Shown: positions 38,722 through 48,035 of the stretch, piece by piece | How positions within the stretch are numbered: position 1 is the stretch's first letter | Layout of the letters: each line of letters opens with the position of its first letter | Source of the DNA: Ancylobacter amanitiformis | GTDB taxonomy: Bacteria > Pseudomonadota > Alphaproteobacteria > Rhizobiales > Xanthobacteraceae | NCBI RefSeq assembly: GCF_030814815.1 | Contig: NZ_JAUSVR010000002.1 | Coordinates: 310,001-374,000 of the forward strand | Length of the DNA: 64,000 nt | Direction: 5' to 3' | Made by a program: the position numbers and the translations under genes | Notes under the pieces: model-generated | Seen by the model: only the letters and a program-made list of their open reading frames with translations | The model's database searches: none | Told to the model about the DNA's origin: nothing

Positions 38722-40761
38722 TCAGATGTCCTTGACGAGGCGCAGCGCGTCGTAGATCGCCGCGTGGGTGTTGCGCGAGGCTACCGCGTCGCCGATGCGG
38801 AACAGCTGGAACGCGCCGTCGGGATTGTCCGCGCGGGTCTGCGGGCGCCCCTCGATGAGCGCGTCATAGTCGACCGCGCCCTTGTTGCGCGAGAGCGGCT
38901 TCAGCTCGAAATACAGGTCGTCGAGCGGCACGATGCCGTGATTGATGACGATCTGGTCGACGATCCGTTCCTGCCGCACCCCGCCATGATCCGAGCCGAC
39001 AATGGCCTTTATGGCATTGCCCGCCCGCTCGGCGGCCTCCAGCCGCCAGGTGACGGTGAAGGTCACGTCGTGCTTCTGCAGGGCACGCATATAGGGCACG
39101 AGATTCATGCCCATGACCTCCGGCGCGAAGGTGCGATCGGGCGTCATGATCTCCACCTTGCCGCCGGCCGCGGCGATCACCTCGGCCGCCTGCAGGCCGA
39201 CATTGTCGCCGGCATCGTCGAAGACCAGCACATTGCGGCCGGGCTTCACGTCGCCGGAAATGATGTCCCAGGCGGAGACGACGAGGTCGTTGCCGGCGGA
39301 GAGCACATCGGTGTGCGGCAGTCCGCCGGTGGCGATGATGACGACATCGGGCTTCTGCGCCAGCACCGTGTCCGCTTCCGCCCAGGTGTTGAAGTTGAGC
39401 GACACGCCGCCGGCCTCGCACTGGGCGAGGCGCCAGTCGATGATCGAGATCATCTCGCGGCGGCGCTTGTTCTGCGCGGTGAGGCGCACCTGCCCGCCCG
39501 CCGTCGGGGCGGCCTCGAACACCACCACCTCATGCCCGCGCGCCGCGCCGACGCGCGCCGCCTCCAGCCCGCCCGGCCCGGCCCCGACCACGACGATCCT
39601 GCGTGGCGTGTCCGCGCGCGGGATGTCATGCGGCATCGTCTCCTCGCGGCCGCTGGCGCCGTTATGGATGCAGAAGGCGGCGCCGCCCTGATAGATGCGG
39701 TCGAGGCAGTAATTGGCGCCGACGCAGGGGCGGATGTCGTCTTCCCGCCCGGCGATGATCTTGCGCACGATATGCGGGTCGGTGAGGTGGGCGCGGGTCA
39801 TGCCGATCATGTCCACCTTGCCGGCCGCGATGGCGTGACGGGCCGTGGGCACATCCGGCACGCGCGCGGCGTGGAAGACCGGCCAGCGCGTCTCGGCGCG
39901 GATTTCGCCGGCGAAATCGAGATGCGGGGCGCTGGGCATGCCCTGGATGGGGATGACGTCGGTCAGCGCGGCATCGGTGTCGATATGGCCGCGGATGATG
40001 TTGAGGAAGTCGACCAGCCCGCTCGCCTTCAGCCGGCGCGAGACCTCCATGCCTTCCTCGCGGCCCATGCCGTCCTTCATGTCGCCCTCGTCGGCGGTGT
40101 AGCGCACGCCGACGATGAAGTCCGGCCCCACCCGGTCGCGGATGGCCCGCAGCGTCTCCAGGGTGAAGCGCAGCCGGTTGTCGAGCGAGCCGCCATAGGG
40201 CGCGTCGAGGTCATTGGTCGCCGGCGACCAGAATTGCTGCGCGAGATGGCCATAGGCCTCGATCTCGATGCCATCGAGCCCGGCCAGCTTCATGCGCTCG
40301 GCCGCGTCGGCGAAGTCCTTGATGACGCGCTCGATATCCCAGTCCTCGATGCGCTTGGGGAAGGCGCGGTGGGCGGGTTCGCGGGCCAGCGAGGGGGCGA
40401 TGACCGGTAGCCAGTCGCCCTTGTCCCAGCGGGTGCGGCGGCCGAGATGGGTGATCTGGATCATTACCGCCGTGCCGTGCTCGTGGCAGGCATCGGCGAG
40501 GTCGCGCATCCACGGCACCACCTCGTCCTTGTAGACCAGCACGTTGCCGAAGGCGGGCGGGCTGTCCTTCGACACCGAGGCGGAACCGGCCGTCATGGTC
40601 AGCGCGATGCCGCCCTTTGCCCGCTCGACATGATAGGCGCGGTAGCGCTCCTTCGGCATGCCGTCCTCGGCATAGGCGGGCTCATGCGAGGTCGTCATGA
40701 TCCGGTTGCGAAGCGTCAGGTGCTTGAGCTGGAAAGGTTGGAGCAGCGGATCGTTGGACAT
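38722..40761 (-). CDS. TMADH-type flavin oxidoreductase, probable N-methyl-amino-acid demethylase
   Basis: The 679-aa protein combines an Old-Yellow-Enzyme TIM barrel (FMN; LKHLTLRNRIMTTSHEPAYA, GGSLDNRLRFTLE) with a C-terminal FAD/NAD(P) domain (RRIVVVGAGPGGLEAARVGA), the layout of trimethylamine dehydrogenase and dienoyl-CoA reductase. Relatives demethylate N-methylproline, dimethylglycine-like or trimethylamine substrates. The iron-sulphur motif reads CVGANYC...C, so the second cysteine of the usual CxxC is Ala; only three of four ligands are visible. It is divergent from a ProC-like gene, with an operator-like element between them. Confidence 0.85.
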   Translation of the reverse strand: MSNDPLLQPFQLKHLTLRNRIMTTSHEPAYAEDGMPKERYRAYHVERAKGGIALTMTAGSASVSKDSPPAFGNVLVYKDEVVPWMRDLADACHEHGTAVMIQITHLGRRTRWDKGDWLPVIAPSLAREPAHRAFPKRIEDWDIERVIKDFADAAERMKLAGLDGIEIEAYGHLAQQFWSPATNDLDAPYGGSLDNRLRFTLETLRAIRDRVGPDFIVGVRYTADEGDMKDGMGREEGMEVSRRLKASGLVDFLNIIRGHIDTDAALTDVIPIQGMPSAPHLDFAGEIRAETRWPVFHAARVPDVPTARHAIAAGKVDMIGMTRAHLTDPHIVRKIIAGREDDIRPCVGANYCLDRIYQGGAAFCIHNGASGREETMPHDIPRADTPRRIVVVGAGPGGLEAARVGAARGHEVVVFEAAPTAGGQVRLTAQNKRRREMISIIDWRLAQCEAGGVSLNFNTWAEADTVLAQKPDVVIIATGGLPHTDVLSAGNDLVVSAWDIISGDVKPGRNVLVFDDAGDNVGLQAAEVIAAAGGKVEIMTPDRTFAPEVMGMNLVPYMRALQKHDVTFTVTWRLEAAERAGNAIKAIVGSDHGGVRQERIVDQIVINHGIVPLDDLYFELKPLSRNKGAVDYDALIEGRPQTRADNPDGAFQLFRIGDAVASRNTHAAIYDALRLVKDI

Positions 40762-40804
40762 GCATGCCTGCCTGGAAAGGTACCAGACTGAAAATTTAGC
40801 CACC

Positions 40805-40843
40805 TGTACACCCGTGTCAATCTATCAAACAGCGGCGTACATT
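40805..40843. promoter_or_regulatory. Shared operator-like element, copy A
   Basis: TGTACA at 40805-40810 is followed by a 30-bp stretch (40814-40843, starting GTGTC and ending CGTACATT) that matches 44843-44872 at 20 of 30 positions without a gap. It includes the same GTGTC and CGTACATT ends. It lies 53 bp upstream of the demethylase start and 75 bp upstream of the ProC-like start. Confidence 0.6.
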
Positions 40844-40917
40844 TCGCGGGGCGGGCGAATGGGATTTGATCCGTGCCGCATGAGCGCGCCGGAACGTGGC
40901 GAGCAGGGGAGAGAGCG

Positions 40918-41748
40918 ATGGAACATGGGCAGGAGCCGACCGAAAAGCCGACCGACAGGCGGGTCGGGATCATCGGCGGCAGCGGCTGGCTCGGGGCGGC
41001 CTTCGCGCGCGGCTTTCTCGCGAAGGGCGTGGTCCGGCCGGAAAACCTCATCCTGTCCACCCGCGCCGGGGCGGGGCCTATCCCGGAGGCGGTGTGGACG
41101 GCGGACAATCAGGCGCTGGTCGAGGGCTGCGACATCGTCCTGCTGTCGGTGCGGCTGGAGCATCTGCCCCATGTCGCCATCGCGGTCGGCGACAAGCCTC
41201 TGGTCTCGCTCATGGCGGGGGTCGACGTGGCGACGCTGATCCGCCACACCGGCACGCGCAAGGTGGTGCGCACCATGCCCAACGCGGCGGCCACGATCGG
41301 GCAATGCTACACCCCGTGGTACGCGACGGCGGAGGTGGGCGCGGATGACAGGGCGCTGGTGCAGCGGCTGTTCGCGTGCTGCGGCGCCGCCGACGAGGTG
41401 CCCTCCGAAAGTCAGATCGACTATTTCTGCGGCTTCACCGGCGCCGGCGCCGGCTATCCGGCCCTGCTCGCCCGCGCGATGATCGCTCATGCCGAGGCCC
41501 GTGGCGTCGACCCCGCCGTGGCCCGCCGCGCCGCCGCCTCCATTGTGGCGGGCGCGAGCCGGCTGCTGGCGGAGCCGGGCGCCGTGCCCGGTGACATCAT
41601 CGAAGCGCTGGCCGGCTATCGCGGCACCACCGCCGCGCTGATCGAGACCGCCGGGGCGGAGGGCTTCGATCGCGCGGTGGCAGCCGGCCTCGCGGCGGCC
41701 GAGGCGCGGGCGCGTGAGTTGAGCGCGCTCACCGCCCGCTCGCTCTGA
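40918..41748 (+). CDS. Pyrroline-5-carboxylate reductase-like protein
   Basis: This 276-aa protein of the ProC fold has an NAD(P)-binding start VGIIGGSGWLGAAFARGFLA, the conserved VRTMPNAAATIGQCYTPWYA, and the C-terminal dimerisation domain (FTGAGAGYPALLARAMIAHA; VAGASRLLAEPGAVPGDI, where housekeeping ProC has 'SPGGTT'). The missing GGTT box suggests a specialised reductase, not the biosynthetic ProC. The start has AGGGGAGAG upstream. In the demethylase cluster it may reduce a cyclic imine such as a pyrroline or piperideine carboxylate. Confidence 0.85.
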   Translation: MEHGQEPTEKPTDRRVGIIGGSGWLGAAFARGFLAKGVVRPENLILSTRAGAGPIPEAVWTADNQALVEGCDIVLLSVRLEHLPHVAIAVGDKPLVSLMAGVDVATLIRHTGTRKVVRTMPNAAATIGQCYTPWYATAEVGADDRALVQRLFACCGAADEVPSESQIDYFCGFTGAGAGYPALLARAMIAHAEARGVDPAVARRAAASIVAGASRLLAEPGAVPGDIIEALAGYRGTTAALIETAGAEGFDRAVAAGLAAAEARARELSALTARSL

Positions 41749-41768
41749 CGCCACTCGTCACGCGCCGC

Positions 41769-42776
41769 TCATGTCGGGGCGGCGATGCCGGCCAGCGCGG
41801 CGATTCGCGCCAGCACCTCGGCACGCAGGCGCAGCTGCCCCGGCGGTGCCTGCCGCGCCAGCTTGGCCTGGCCGGGTATGTGCACCCCGAGCCCGGCCAG
41901 CCGCTCCATCTGCCGTGACAGCCGGTCGGCGAGGTCGGTGGCGGCACCGCGCGGGGCGATGGCCAGCACGAACAGGCCGACGCCGGGACCTCGCGTGCCG
42001 GCCACGAAGCTCGGCGCATCGAGCGACCAGTTGGCGCCGGTCAGCCCCGCCGCGAGGATTTCCACGATCAGCGCGATATTGGCGCCGCGCGCGCCGCCGA
42101 AGGGCAGAAGATGGCCATCCAGCGCCGCGGCGGCATCCTGCGTCGGCGCGCCCTCGCCATCCACCGCCCACCCGGCGGGGATCGGCTCGCCGCGCGCGGC
42201 CGCCTCGCGGATATTGACGAAGGCGGTGGCGCTGGAGGCCTGGTCGACCAGCAGGGCCGGCCCCTGCGCGCCCGGCGCGGCGAAGGCGATCGGGTTGGTG
42301 CAATAGACCGCCCGGGCGACGCCGGGCGGGCTCATCAGCGGCGGCCCGTTGGTGGCGGCCAGCGCGACGAGGCCGTGCTCGGCCAGCCGCAGCGCATAGT
42401 CGCCCAGCTCGCCGGTGGTGAAGCTGCCGCGCAGCGCGAGGCTGGCGGCGCCCAGATCCGTCGCCCGCTGAGAGAGCTCCCGAACGGCGCGGTCGAAGCC
42501 AAGCTGGGCGATGCCGCCCGCGACGTCCACCTCGATAAGGGCCGGCGCGGGGAACGAGATGACCGGTTCGGCCGTGCCGAGGATGCGGCCGGCCTTCAGG
42601 CTTTCCACATAGTCGATGAGGTGGGCGAAGCCGACCGAGGCGCGTCCGCGCTCCTCGGCCCGCACGGTGGCGGTGGCGAGTGCCTCCGCCATGGCCGGAC
42701 TGGCGCCGACCGCCGCAAGCGCGGCACGGGCGAAATCGGCGGCGGCGTCGGGGGTGAGGCTGAGGAACGCGCTCAT
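41769..42776 (-). CDS. Ldh-family (malate/lactate dehydrogenase type 2) oxidoreductase
   Basis: This 335-aa NAD(P)-dependent enzyme belongs to the family of ureidoglycolate dehydrogenase, sulfolactate dehydrogenase and DpkA. DpkA is the piperideine-2-carboxylate/pyrroline-2-carboxylate reductase that also acts as an N-methyl-L-amino acid dehydrogenase. Visible family features are VRAEERGRASVGFAHLIDYV, VYCTNPIAFAAPGAQGPALL and LLPFGGARGANIALIVEIL. The ATG lies 1 bp after the stop of the second flavin oxidoreductase, so both are co-transcribed. A DpkA-like role fits the context best but is inferred. Confidence 0.85.
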   Translation of the reverse strand: MSAFLSLTPDAAADFARAALAAVGASPAMAEALATATVRAEERGRASVGFAHLIDYVESLKAGRILGTAEPVISFPAPALIEVDVAGGIAQLGFDRAVRELSQRATDLGAASLALRGSFTTGELGDYALRLAEHGLVALAATNGPPLMSPPGVARAVYCTNPIAFAAPGAQGPALLVDQASSATAFVNIREAAARGEPIPAGWAVDGEGAPTQDAAAALDGHLLPFGGARGANIALIVEILAAGLTGANWSLDAPSFVAGTRGPGVGLFVLAIAPRGAATDLADRLSRQMERLAGLGVHIPGQAKLARQAPPGQLRLRAEVLARIAALAGIAAPT

Positions 42777-42777
42777 C

Positions 42778-44763
42778 CTAGATCGCCAGCGCGGCCTTGC
42801 GGCCCTCATAGATGGCATAGGGCGCCTGCCGGGGCGCGGCGCCGTCGCCGATCTCGACAAAGGGCAGGCCCGCCTCGCGCAGCTCGCGCGCCAGCCAGTC
42901 GGCGGCCATGTTGGTGGTGGCCGTCACCAGCGTGTCCGCCTCGATGAAGCGTCGGCTGCCGTCGAGGTGGGAAATCACCGTTGCGCCGTTGCCGTGCCAT
43001 TCGAGGATCGAGGATTCCAGCACGAAGGTCACGCCGAGCCGGCTCAGCGTGCGGCGCAGCGGCCCATCGGCGGCGGTGCGCTGCAATTCGCGCCCCACCA
43101 TCGGGTCGGGCGTGAGCAGCGTCACCTCATGACCGTCCTCGGCGAGTTTCCATGCCGTGCCGCAGCCGCGCCAGCCGCCCGCCTCGTCGAGCAGCAGCAC
43201 GCGCTTGCCCGGCCGCGCCTGACGCGCCATCACCGCCTCGATCGAGACGGCGTTGCCGCGCTCCCAGCCGGGCATGGTGTCAAGTTGGGGGAACGCCTTC
43301 TGGAAGCCGGTATCGGGCGTGACCGAGCCGGTGGCGAGGATGACGATGTCGGCCTCCTCCGCGGTGATGTCGGCCGCTTCGACATAGGTGTTGAGTCGCA
43401 CTTCCACCTGCAGCTTGGTCAACTGGCGCTCGTACCAGTCGATCAGGTCGGTGATCTGCGCGCGGCGCGGCTGCAGGCCGGCGAGGCGGAAATTCCCGCC
43501 CAGCTTGTCCGAGGCTTCCGCCAGCACCACGCGATGACCGCGCTCGGCCGCCGCCCGCGCGGCCTCCAGTCCGGCGGGCCCGCCGCCGACCACGAACACG
43601 CGGCGCGGCCGCGCGGCGGGTGTGAAGCGGTCGCCGCCCCACTCGAACTCGCGTCCGGCGGAGGGGTTGATGAGGCAGCTGATCCAGTAGTCGCGCGAGC
43701 GCCGCCCCCAGCACATCTGGTTGCAGGACAGGCAGCCGCGCACATCTTCCGGCCGGCCCTCCGCCGCCTTGTTGACGAGGTGCGGATCGGCGATCTGCCC
43801 GCGCACGATCGAGACCAGATCGGCCGAACCCTCGCCGATCACCGTCTCGGCATTGTCGGGGGTGCGGATATGGCTCTCGGCGGTGACGAGGGCGTGCGTC
43901 ACCACTTTCTTCAGCGTGCTGGCGAGGTCGACGCCGAGCTTCTCCGGATACTGGAAGGTCGGGATGATCTTGTAGAAGTCGAAATAGGAGCCGCTGCCGC
44001 AGGTCACATAGTCCATCAGCTGCTGCTCGTCGTGCAGGCGGACGATCTCGGCGAGGTCGCGCTTCTGCAGCGCCACCTCGACATCGGGCTCGTCATTGAC
44101 CGCGAGGCCGATGATGAAATCCTCGCCGCACAGCGCGCGGATGCGGGTGAGGATCTCGCGCGAGACGCGGGTGCGGTTTTCCAGCGAGCCGCCCCATCTG
44201 TCCTCGCGCCGGTTGGACCAGGGCGTCCAGAACTGGTCGACGAAGCCGTGATAGGCGGCCCAGACTTCCACGCCGTCGAAGCCGGAGGCCTGCGCGCGGC
44301 GGGCGGCCTGCACGAAGCCCTCGATCGTCTCCTCGATCTCCGCCTCGCTCATCGCGTGGGAGCCGTCACTGTCATGGTAGCTCGGCATGCCCGAGGGCGA
44401 CCAGTGCGGATGATAGGACAGGTCGGAATCGCCGTGGCTGCCGATATGGTAGAGTTGCTGGATAGCGAGCGCGCCATGGCGCTGGATGGCCTGTGTCACC
44501 GCCTTGAACGGCTCGATGATGGCGTCGTCGCCGGGGCGGAAATTGCCCCGCGTCAGAACCGCCGCCGGATGCACGGGCACCGGCTCCACCACAATCATCG
44601 CCGCGCCGCCACGGGCGCGCTCCTCGTAATAGCCGACATGGCGCAGCCCCGGCAGGCCGTCCTCCGCCATATTGGCCGTATGCGCCCCGAACACCACCCG
44701 GTTCCGCAGCGTTCTGCCGCGAAGTCGGATTGGTGCAAGCATTTTGGGGAAGCGGCTTGCCAT
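42778..44763 (-). CDS. TMADH-type flavin/[4Fe-4S] oxidoreductase, probable demethylase
   Basis: The 661-aa protein has the same two-domain plan as the gene at 38722-40761: an FMN TIM barrel (LRNRVVFGAHTANMAEDGLP; WGGSLENRTRVSREIL) and an FAD/NAD domain (RRVFVVGGGPAGLEAARAAA). Here the full iron-sulphur motif is present: Cys-x2-Cys-x3-Cys-x11-Cys in RGCLSCNQMCWG and the following WISCLINP. It is followed by the Ldh-family gene and divergent from an amino-acid ABC operon. N-methylproline or related secondary or tertiary amines are the likely substrates, by family. Confidence 0.88.
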   Translation of the reverse strand: MASRFPKMLAPIRLRGRTLRNRVVFGAHTANMAEDGLPGLRHVGYYEERARGGAAMIVVEPVPVHPAAVLTRGNFRPGDDAIIEPFKAVTQAIQRHGALAIQQLYHIGSHGDSDLSYHPHWSPSGMPSYHDSDGSHAMSEAEIEETIEGFVQAARRAQASGFDGVEVWAAYHGFVDQFWTPWSNRREDRWGGSLENRTRVSREILTRIRALCGEDFIIGLAVNDEPDVEVALQKRDLAEIVRLHDEQQLMDYVTCGSGSYFDFYKIIPTFQYPEKLGVDLASTLKKVVTHALVTAESHIRTPDNAETVIGEGSADLVSIVRGQIADPHLVNKAAEGRPEDVRGCLSCNQMCWGRRSRDYWISCLINPSAGREFEWGGDRFTPAARPRRVFVVGGGPAGLEAARAAAERGHRVVLAEASDKLGGNFRLAGLQPRRAQITDLIDWYERQLTKLQVEVRLNTYVEAADITAEEADIVILATGSVTPDTGFQKAFPQLDTMPGWERGNAVSIEAVMARQARPGKRVLLLDEAGGWRGCGTAWKLAEDGHEVTLLTPDPMVGRELQRTAADGPLRRTLSRLGVTFVLESSILEWHGNGATVISHLDGSRRFIEADTLVTATTNMAADWLARELREAGLPFVEIGDGAAPRQAPYAIYEGRKAALAI

Positions 44764-45064
44764 CGTGAACTGACCCTCTGTTCGTCACGGCCTTGAGCGA
44801 TGCGGACAGTCGGGAACGGCAGCCGATCGCGAGTATACATTGGTGTCGAGTTTTTCAACTGTCACGTACATTCTACGCTTGCGCGATGTCCGGAAGTTCG
44901 CTTAGCGTGCTGGGAATTGCCGCTTGGACGGGCATGCCTTGAAAGAGGCATGCGCGTTCGGACGGTGCCTGTCGCCGCGCCGCGACGGGCGGGCATGAGA
45001 GGCACGATTCATGCTGGTGAGCCGAACTCAGCCGCATCGGGCGGTGTCGTATCCGGGAGAACCG
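44764..45064. promoter_or_regulatory. Divergent promoter region with shared element, copy B
   Basis: This 301-bp gap separates the demethylase and the ABC importer operon and holds no gene. TATACA at 44834-44839 and the 30-bp element 44843-44872 (GTGTC at one end, CGTACATT at the other) correspond to copy A at 40805-40843. The element is 80 bp upstream of the demethylase start. Confidence 0.6.
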
Positions 45065-45859
45065 ATGAGCCTCAATTCTTCCTCGATCCCACAGGCGGAC
45101 GTCGCGTCCAGGCCGCCGCTGCTACGGCTTGACGCGATCGGCAAGACCTTCGGCACCCATGTCGTTCTCGAAGACATCGATCTCAGTCTCGCCGCCGGCG
45201 AGGTGGTGGCCATTATCGGCCCCAGCGGATCGGGCAAGAGCACGCTGCTGCGCTGTATCAACCAACTGGAGCCGCCGACCACCGGCCGCGTCACGATCGG
45301 CGACACCACCATCGAGGCGGGCCACACGCCGACACGGCGCGAGCTCATGGCGCTGCGCCGCAACATCGGCATGGTCTTCCAGTCCTTCAACCTGTTTCCG
45401 CACCTCACCGTGCTGCGCAATGTCAGCCTGGCTCAGGAGCGGGTGATGGGCCGCACGCGCGAGCAGGCGGACGCAGTGTCCATGCAGTTGCTGGCGCGCG
45501 TCGGCCTTGCCGACAAGGCGCAGCAATTTCCCAGCCGCTGCTCGGGCGGGCAGCAGCAGCGCATCGCCATCGCGCGGGCGCTGGCGCTCGATCCGCAGAT
45601 CATGCTGTTCGACGAGCCGACCTCGGCGCTCGATCCCGAACTCGGCCTCGAGGTTCTGGCGGTCATGCGCGAACTGGCCGAGGGCGGCATGACGATGATC
45701 GTCGTCACCCACGAGATGCGCTTCGCCGAGAACGTGTCGGACCGCGTCATCATCATGGCCGACGGCCGCATCGTCGAGCAGGGCCCGAGCGGCACGGTGA
45801 TGCGCAATCCCCAGACCGAACGCGCCCAGCGCTTTCTGCATGCGGTGAAAGATCGATGA
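45065..45859 (+). CDS. Polar amino-acid ABC transporter ATPase (GlnQ/HisP-like)
   Basis: This 264-aa ATPase has Walker A GPSGSGKST, the Q-loop FQSFNLFPHLTVL, signature CSGGQQQRIAIARAL, Walker B IMLFDEPTSALDPE and the H-loop VVTHEMRFA. The family-specific 'FQSFNLFPH' is that of polar amino-acid and opine importers. ATG 45065 has GGGAGA about 5 bases upstream; an earlier ATG at 45011 adds 18 codons. It is first of four importer genes, coupled by ATGA to the permease. Confidence 0.93.
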   Translation: MSLNSSSIPQADVASRPPLLRLDAIGKTFGTHVVLEDIDLSLAAGEVVAIIGPSGSGKSTLLRCINQLEPPTTGRVTIGDTTIEAGHTPTRRELMALRRNIGMVFQSFNLFPHLTVLRNVSLAQERVMGRTREQADAVSMQLLARVGLADKAQQFPSRCSGGQQQRIAIARALALDPQIMLFDEPTSALDPELGLEVLAVMRELAEGGMTMIVVTHEMRFAENVSDRVIIMADGRIVEQGPSGTVMRNPQTERAQRFLHAVKDR

Positions 45860-46500
45860 CGCAGGACATGCTCCTTACCATGGTATCGGGCGTGCCATGG
45901 ACCATCGCGCTCACGGCCGTGGCGCTGCTGATCGGCGTCGTGCTGGGCATTCCGCTCTGCGCCATGCGGATGTCGAAGCTGGTCGTGCTGCGCATGGTGG
46001 CGAACACGCTGATCCTGACGCTGCGCGCCATCCCGCCGATCGTCTGGCTGTTCTTCATCTTTTTCGGCCTCGACACCGGCTTTGTCTCGCTCAACCCGTT
46101 CCAGGCGGCGGCGATCGGCCTCGGCCTGATCACGGCGGCCAACATGGCGGAGATCTATCGCGGCGCCATGTCGGCCATCCATTCGGGCCAGTCGGAGGCC
46201 TCGATGGCGCTGGGGCTCTCCACCTATCACCGCTTCTTCGATGTCCTCGGGCCGCAGCTTTTCCGGGTGGCGCTGCCTTCGGCGGCGAGCTACGCGATCG
46301 GGTTGCTGAAGGATTCCGCCATCGCCTCCACCATCGGCGTGCATGAAATCGCCTTCCAGGCGTCGCATGTCTCGCAGCGCACGTTCCGCGGGCTCGATGT
46401 CTACGCCGTCGCCGGCCTGCTCTACATCCTGCTCAGCCTGCCCATCGCCTGGGCCTCGCGCTGGGCGGACCTGCACCTGCGCGCGAGGGTTGCCCGATGA
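45856..46500 (+). CDS. Amino-acid ABC transporter permease 1
   Basis: The 214-aa integral-membrane protein of the HisM/GlnP family has about five hydrophobic segments. It carries the motif LRAIPPIVWLFFIFFGLDTG and the coupling loop EASMALGLSTYHRFFDVLGPQ, an EAA motif. It overlaps the ATPase and the second permease by ATGA at each end, so the two permeases probably form a heterodimer. Confidence 0.92.
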   Translation: MTQDMLLTMVSGVPWTIALTAVALLIGVVLGIPLCAMRMSKLVVLRMVANTLILTLRAIPPIVWLFFIFFGLDTGFVSLNPFQAAAIGLGLITAANMAEIYRGAMSAIHSGQSEASMALGLSTYHRFFDVLGPQLFRVALPSAASYAIGLLKDSAIASTIGVHEIAFQASHVSQRTFRGLDVYAVAGLLYILLSLPIAWASRWADLHLRARVAR

Positions 46501-47153
46501 ACGATCTGGTCGACTTCTGGCTCGAACACCTGCCGGCCATGCTGGATGGTCTCCTGGTCAGCGTGCAGGTAACGGGCGTCTCGCTCGCCATCGGCGTTCC
46601 GCTCGGTCTCATGCTGGCTCTGGCGGTGCAGTCCCGGTCGAAGCCCATGCGCGGCATCGCCATCGTGGTGGTGGAGGTGGGGCGCGGCGCGCCGGCGCTG
46701 ATCCTGCTGCAGTTCACCTATTTCGGCCTGCCCAATGCGGGGCTGTCGCTCGACAGCTTCGCCTCGGCGGTGATCGCGCTGGCCTGGTGCACCGGCGCCT
46801 ATACCAGCGAGATCATCCGTGCCGGGCTGGAAGCGGTGCCCCATGGCCAGAAGGAGGCGGCGGAGGCGATCGGCCTCAACCATCTCGACGCGCTGCGCTA
46901 CGTGATCCTGCCGCAGGCGCTGCGCGTCTCCGTGCCCGCGCTGCTCGGTTTTTCGATCCTGATGCTGCAGGCCTCCTCGCTGTGCTTCGCCATCGCGCTG
47001 CCGGAGCTTGTCAGCCAGGCCTATCTGATCGGCTCCACGACCTTCCGCTACATGCCGATCCTGGTCCTGGCGGGCCTGCTCTACGCCGCCATCTGCATTC
47101 CCGCGACCATCGCAGTCAGCGCTCTCGAGCGCAAACTGGGTGCCCATGCCTGA
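46497..47153 (+). CDS. Amino-acid ABC transporter permease 2
   Basis: This 218-aa HisM/GlnP-type permease has GRGAPALILLQFTYFGLPNA, YTSEIIRAGLEAVPHGQKEA and the EAA loop AEAIGLNHLDALRYVILPQA. Its start overlaps the first permease by ATGA. It is 39 bp upstream of the binding-protein gene. Confidence 0.92.
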   Translation: MNDLVDFWLEHLPAMLDGLLVSVQVTGVSLAIGVPLGLMLALAVQSRSKPMRGIAIVVVEVGRGAPALILLQFTYFGLPNAGLSLDSFASAVIALAWCTGAYTSEIIRAGLEAVPHGQKEAAEAIGLNHLDALRYVILPQALRVSVPALLGFSILMLQASSLCFAIALPELVSQAYLIGSTTFRYMPILVLAGLLYAAICIPATIAVSALERKLGAHA

Positions 47154-47192
47154 ACCGCGTTTCAAAACTATGATCCAGAGGGACAACAAGAA

Positions 47193-48029
47193 ATGACGAC
47201 TCTCCGCATCCGCAGCATCGTTGGGCTGGCCGCCCTGACCGTCGCCCTCACGGCGTCGGCCGTCGCCGCGCAGGCCTGCACCCCTGCGCACGCGTTCAAG
47301 ACCGTCGCCGATGGCAAGCTGACGGTGGCGATCTATGAATATCCGCCCTTCTCGACCGCCTCCTCGGACGGCAAGATCGGCGGCGTCGATGGCGAAATCG
47401 CCAAGAAGTTCGCCGAGAAGAACTGCCTGACGGTCGTTGCCGCGGTGGTCGATCCCGCCGCCACCATCCAGTACGTGCTCTCGGGCAAGGCGGACCTTGC
47501 CGCCGGCGACTGGTACCGCACCGCCGAGCGCGCCAAGGTGCTGGGCCTTTCCTGGCCGACCTATCTCGACCAAATGGGTATCTATTCCAAGACCGGCTAT
47601 TCCAAGGTCGAGGATCTGGTCGGCAAGAAGGTCGGCACCGTCTCCGGCTTCCTGTGGGTCGCCGACCTGCAGAAGCTGCTCGGCTCGAACCTGAAGCTCT
47701 ATCAGAACCCTGTCGCCCTGGCGCAGGATCTTGAGGCCGGCCGCATCGATGTGGCCGTCGACAGCTTCGGCACCGGCGCCTACGCCCAGAAGAAGGGCGG
47801 CTATGCCGGCATCATCATCAAGGTGGCCGAGCCCGACCCGCGCGTGCAGTCCTCGATCCAGGCCGCGCAGGCGAACCTGCTCTACACCAAGGCCAATACC
47901 GATCTCGGCAAGGCGCTCGACGCGTCCATCCAGGAACTGCACAAGAGCGGCGCGCTCAAGGAGATTCTCAAGGCCAACGGCCTTGATCCGTCGGGCACCG
48001 ACGTGGGCGAGCCGCGCGTCGTGAATTGA
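47193..48029 (+). CDS. Amino-acid ABC transporter substrate-binding protein
   Basis: This 278-aa periplasmic protein has a signal peptide (IVGLAALTVALTASAVAAQA). The SBP_bac_3 fold follows: KLTVAIYEYPPFSTASSDGK, GVDGEIAKKFAEKNCLTVVA, YVLSGKADLAAGDWYRTAER and VGTVSGFLWVADLQKLL. The ligand pocket of such proteins takes polar or cyclic amino acids. With the neighbouring demethylases, an N-methylated or cyclic amino acid is the likely ligand. A strong hairpin follows at 48036-48071. Confidence 0.9.
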   Translation: MTTLRIRSIVGLAALTVALTASAVAAQACTPAHAFKTVADGKLTVAIYEYPPFSTASSDGKIGGVDGEIAKKFAEKNCLTVVAAVVDPAATIQYVLSGKADLAAGDWYRTAERAKVLGLSWPTYLDQMGIYSKTGYSKVEDLVGKKVGTVSGFLWVADLQKLLGSNLKLYQNPVALAQDLEAGRIDVAVDSFGTGAYAQKKGGYAGIIIKVAEPDPRVQSSIQAAQANLLYTKANTDLGKALDASIQELHKSGALKEILKANGLDPSGTDVGEPRVVN

Positions 48030-48035
48030 ACGATT

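Noticed and set aside
40918..41748. Housekeeping proC
   Set aside because: It lacks the usual GGTT box near the C-terminus and lies in a catabolic cluster, so I do not give it the symbol.
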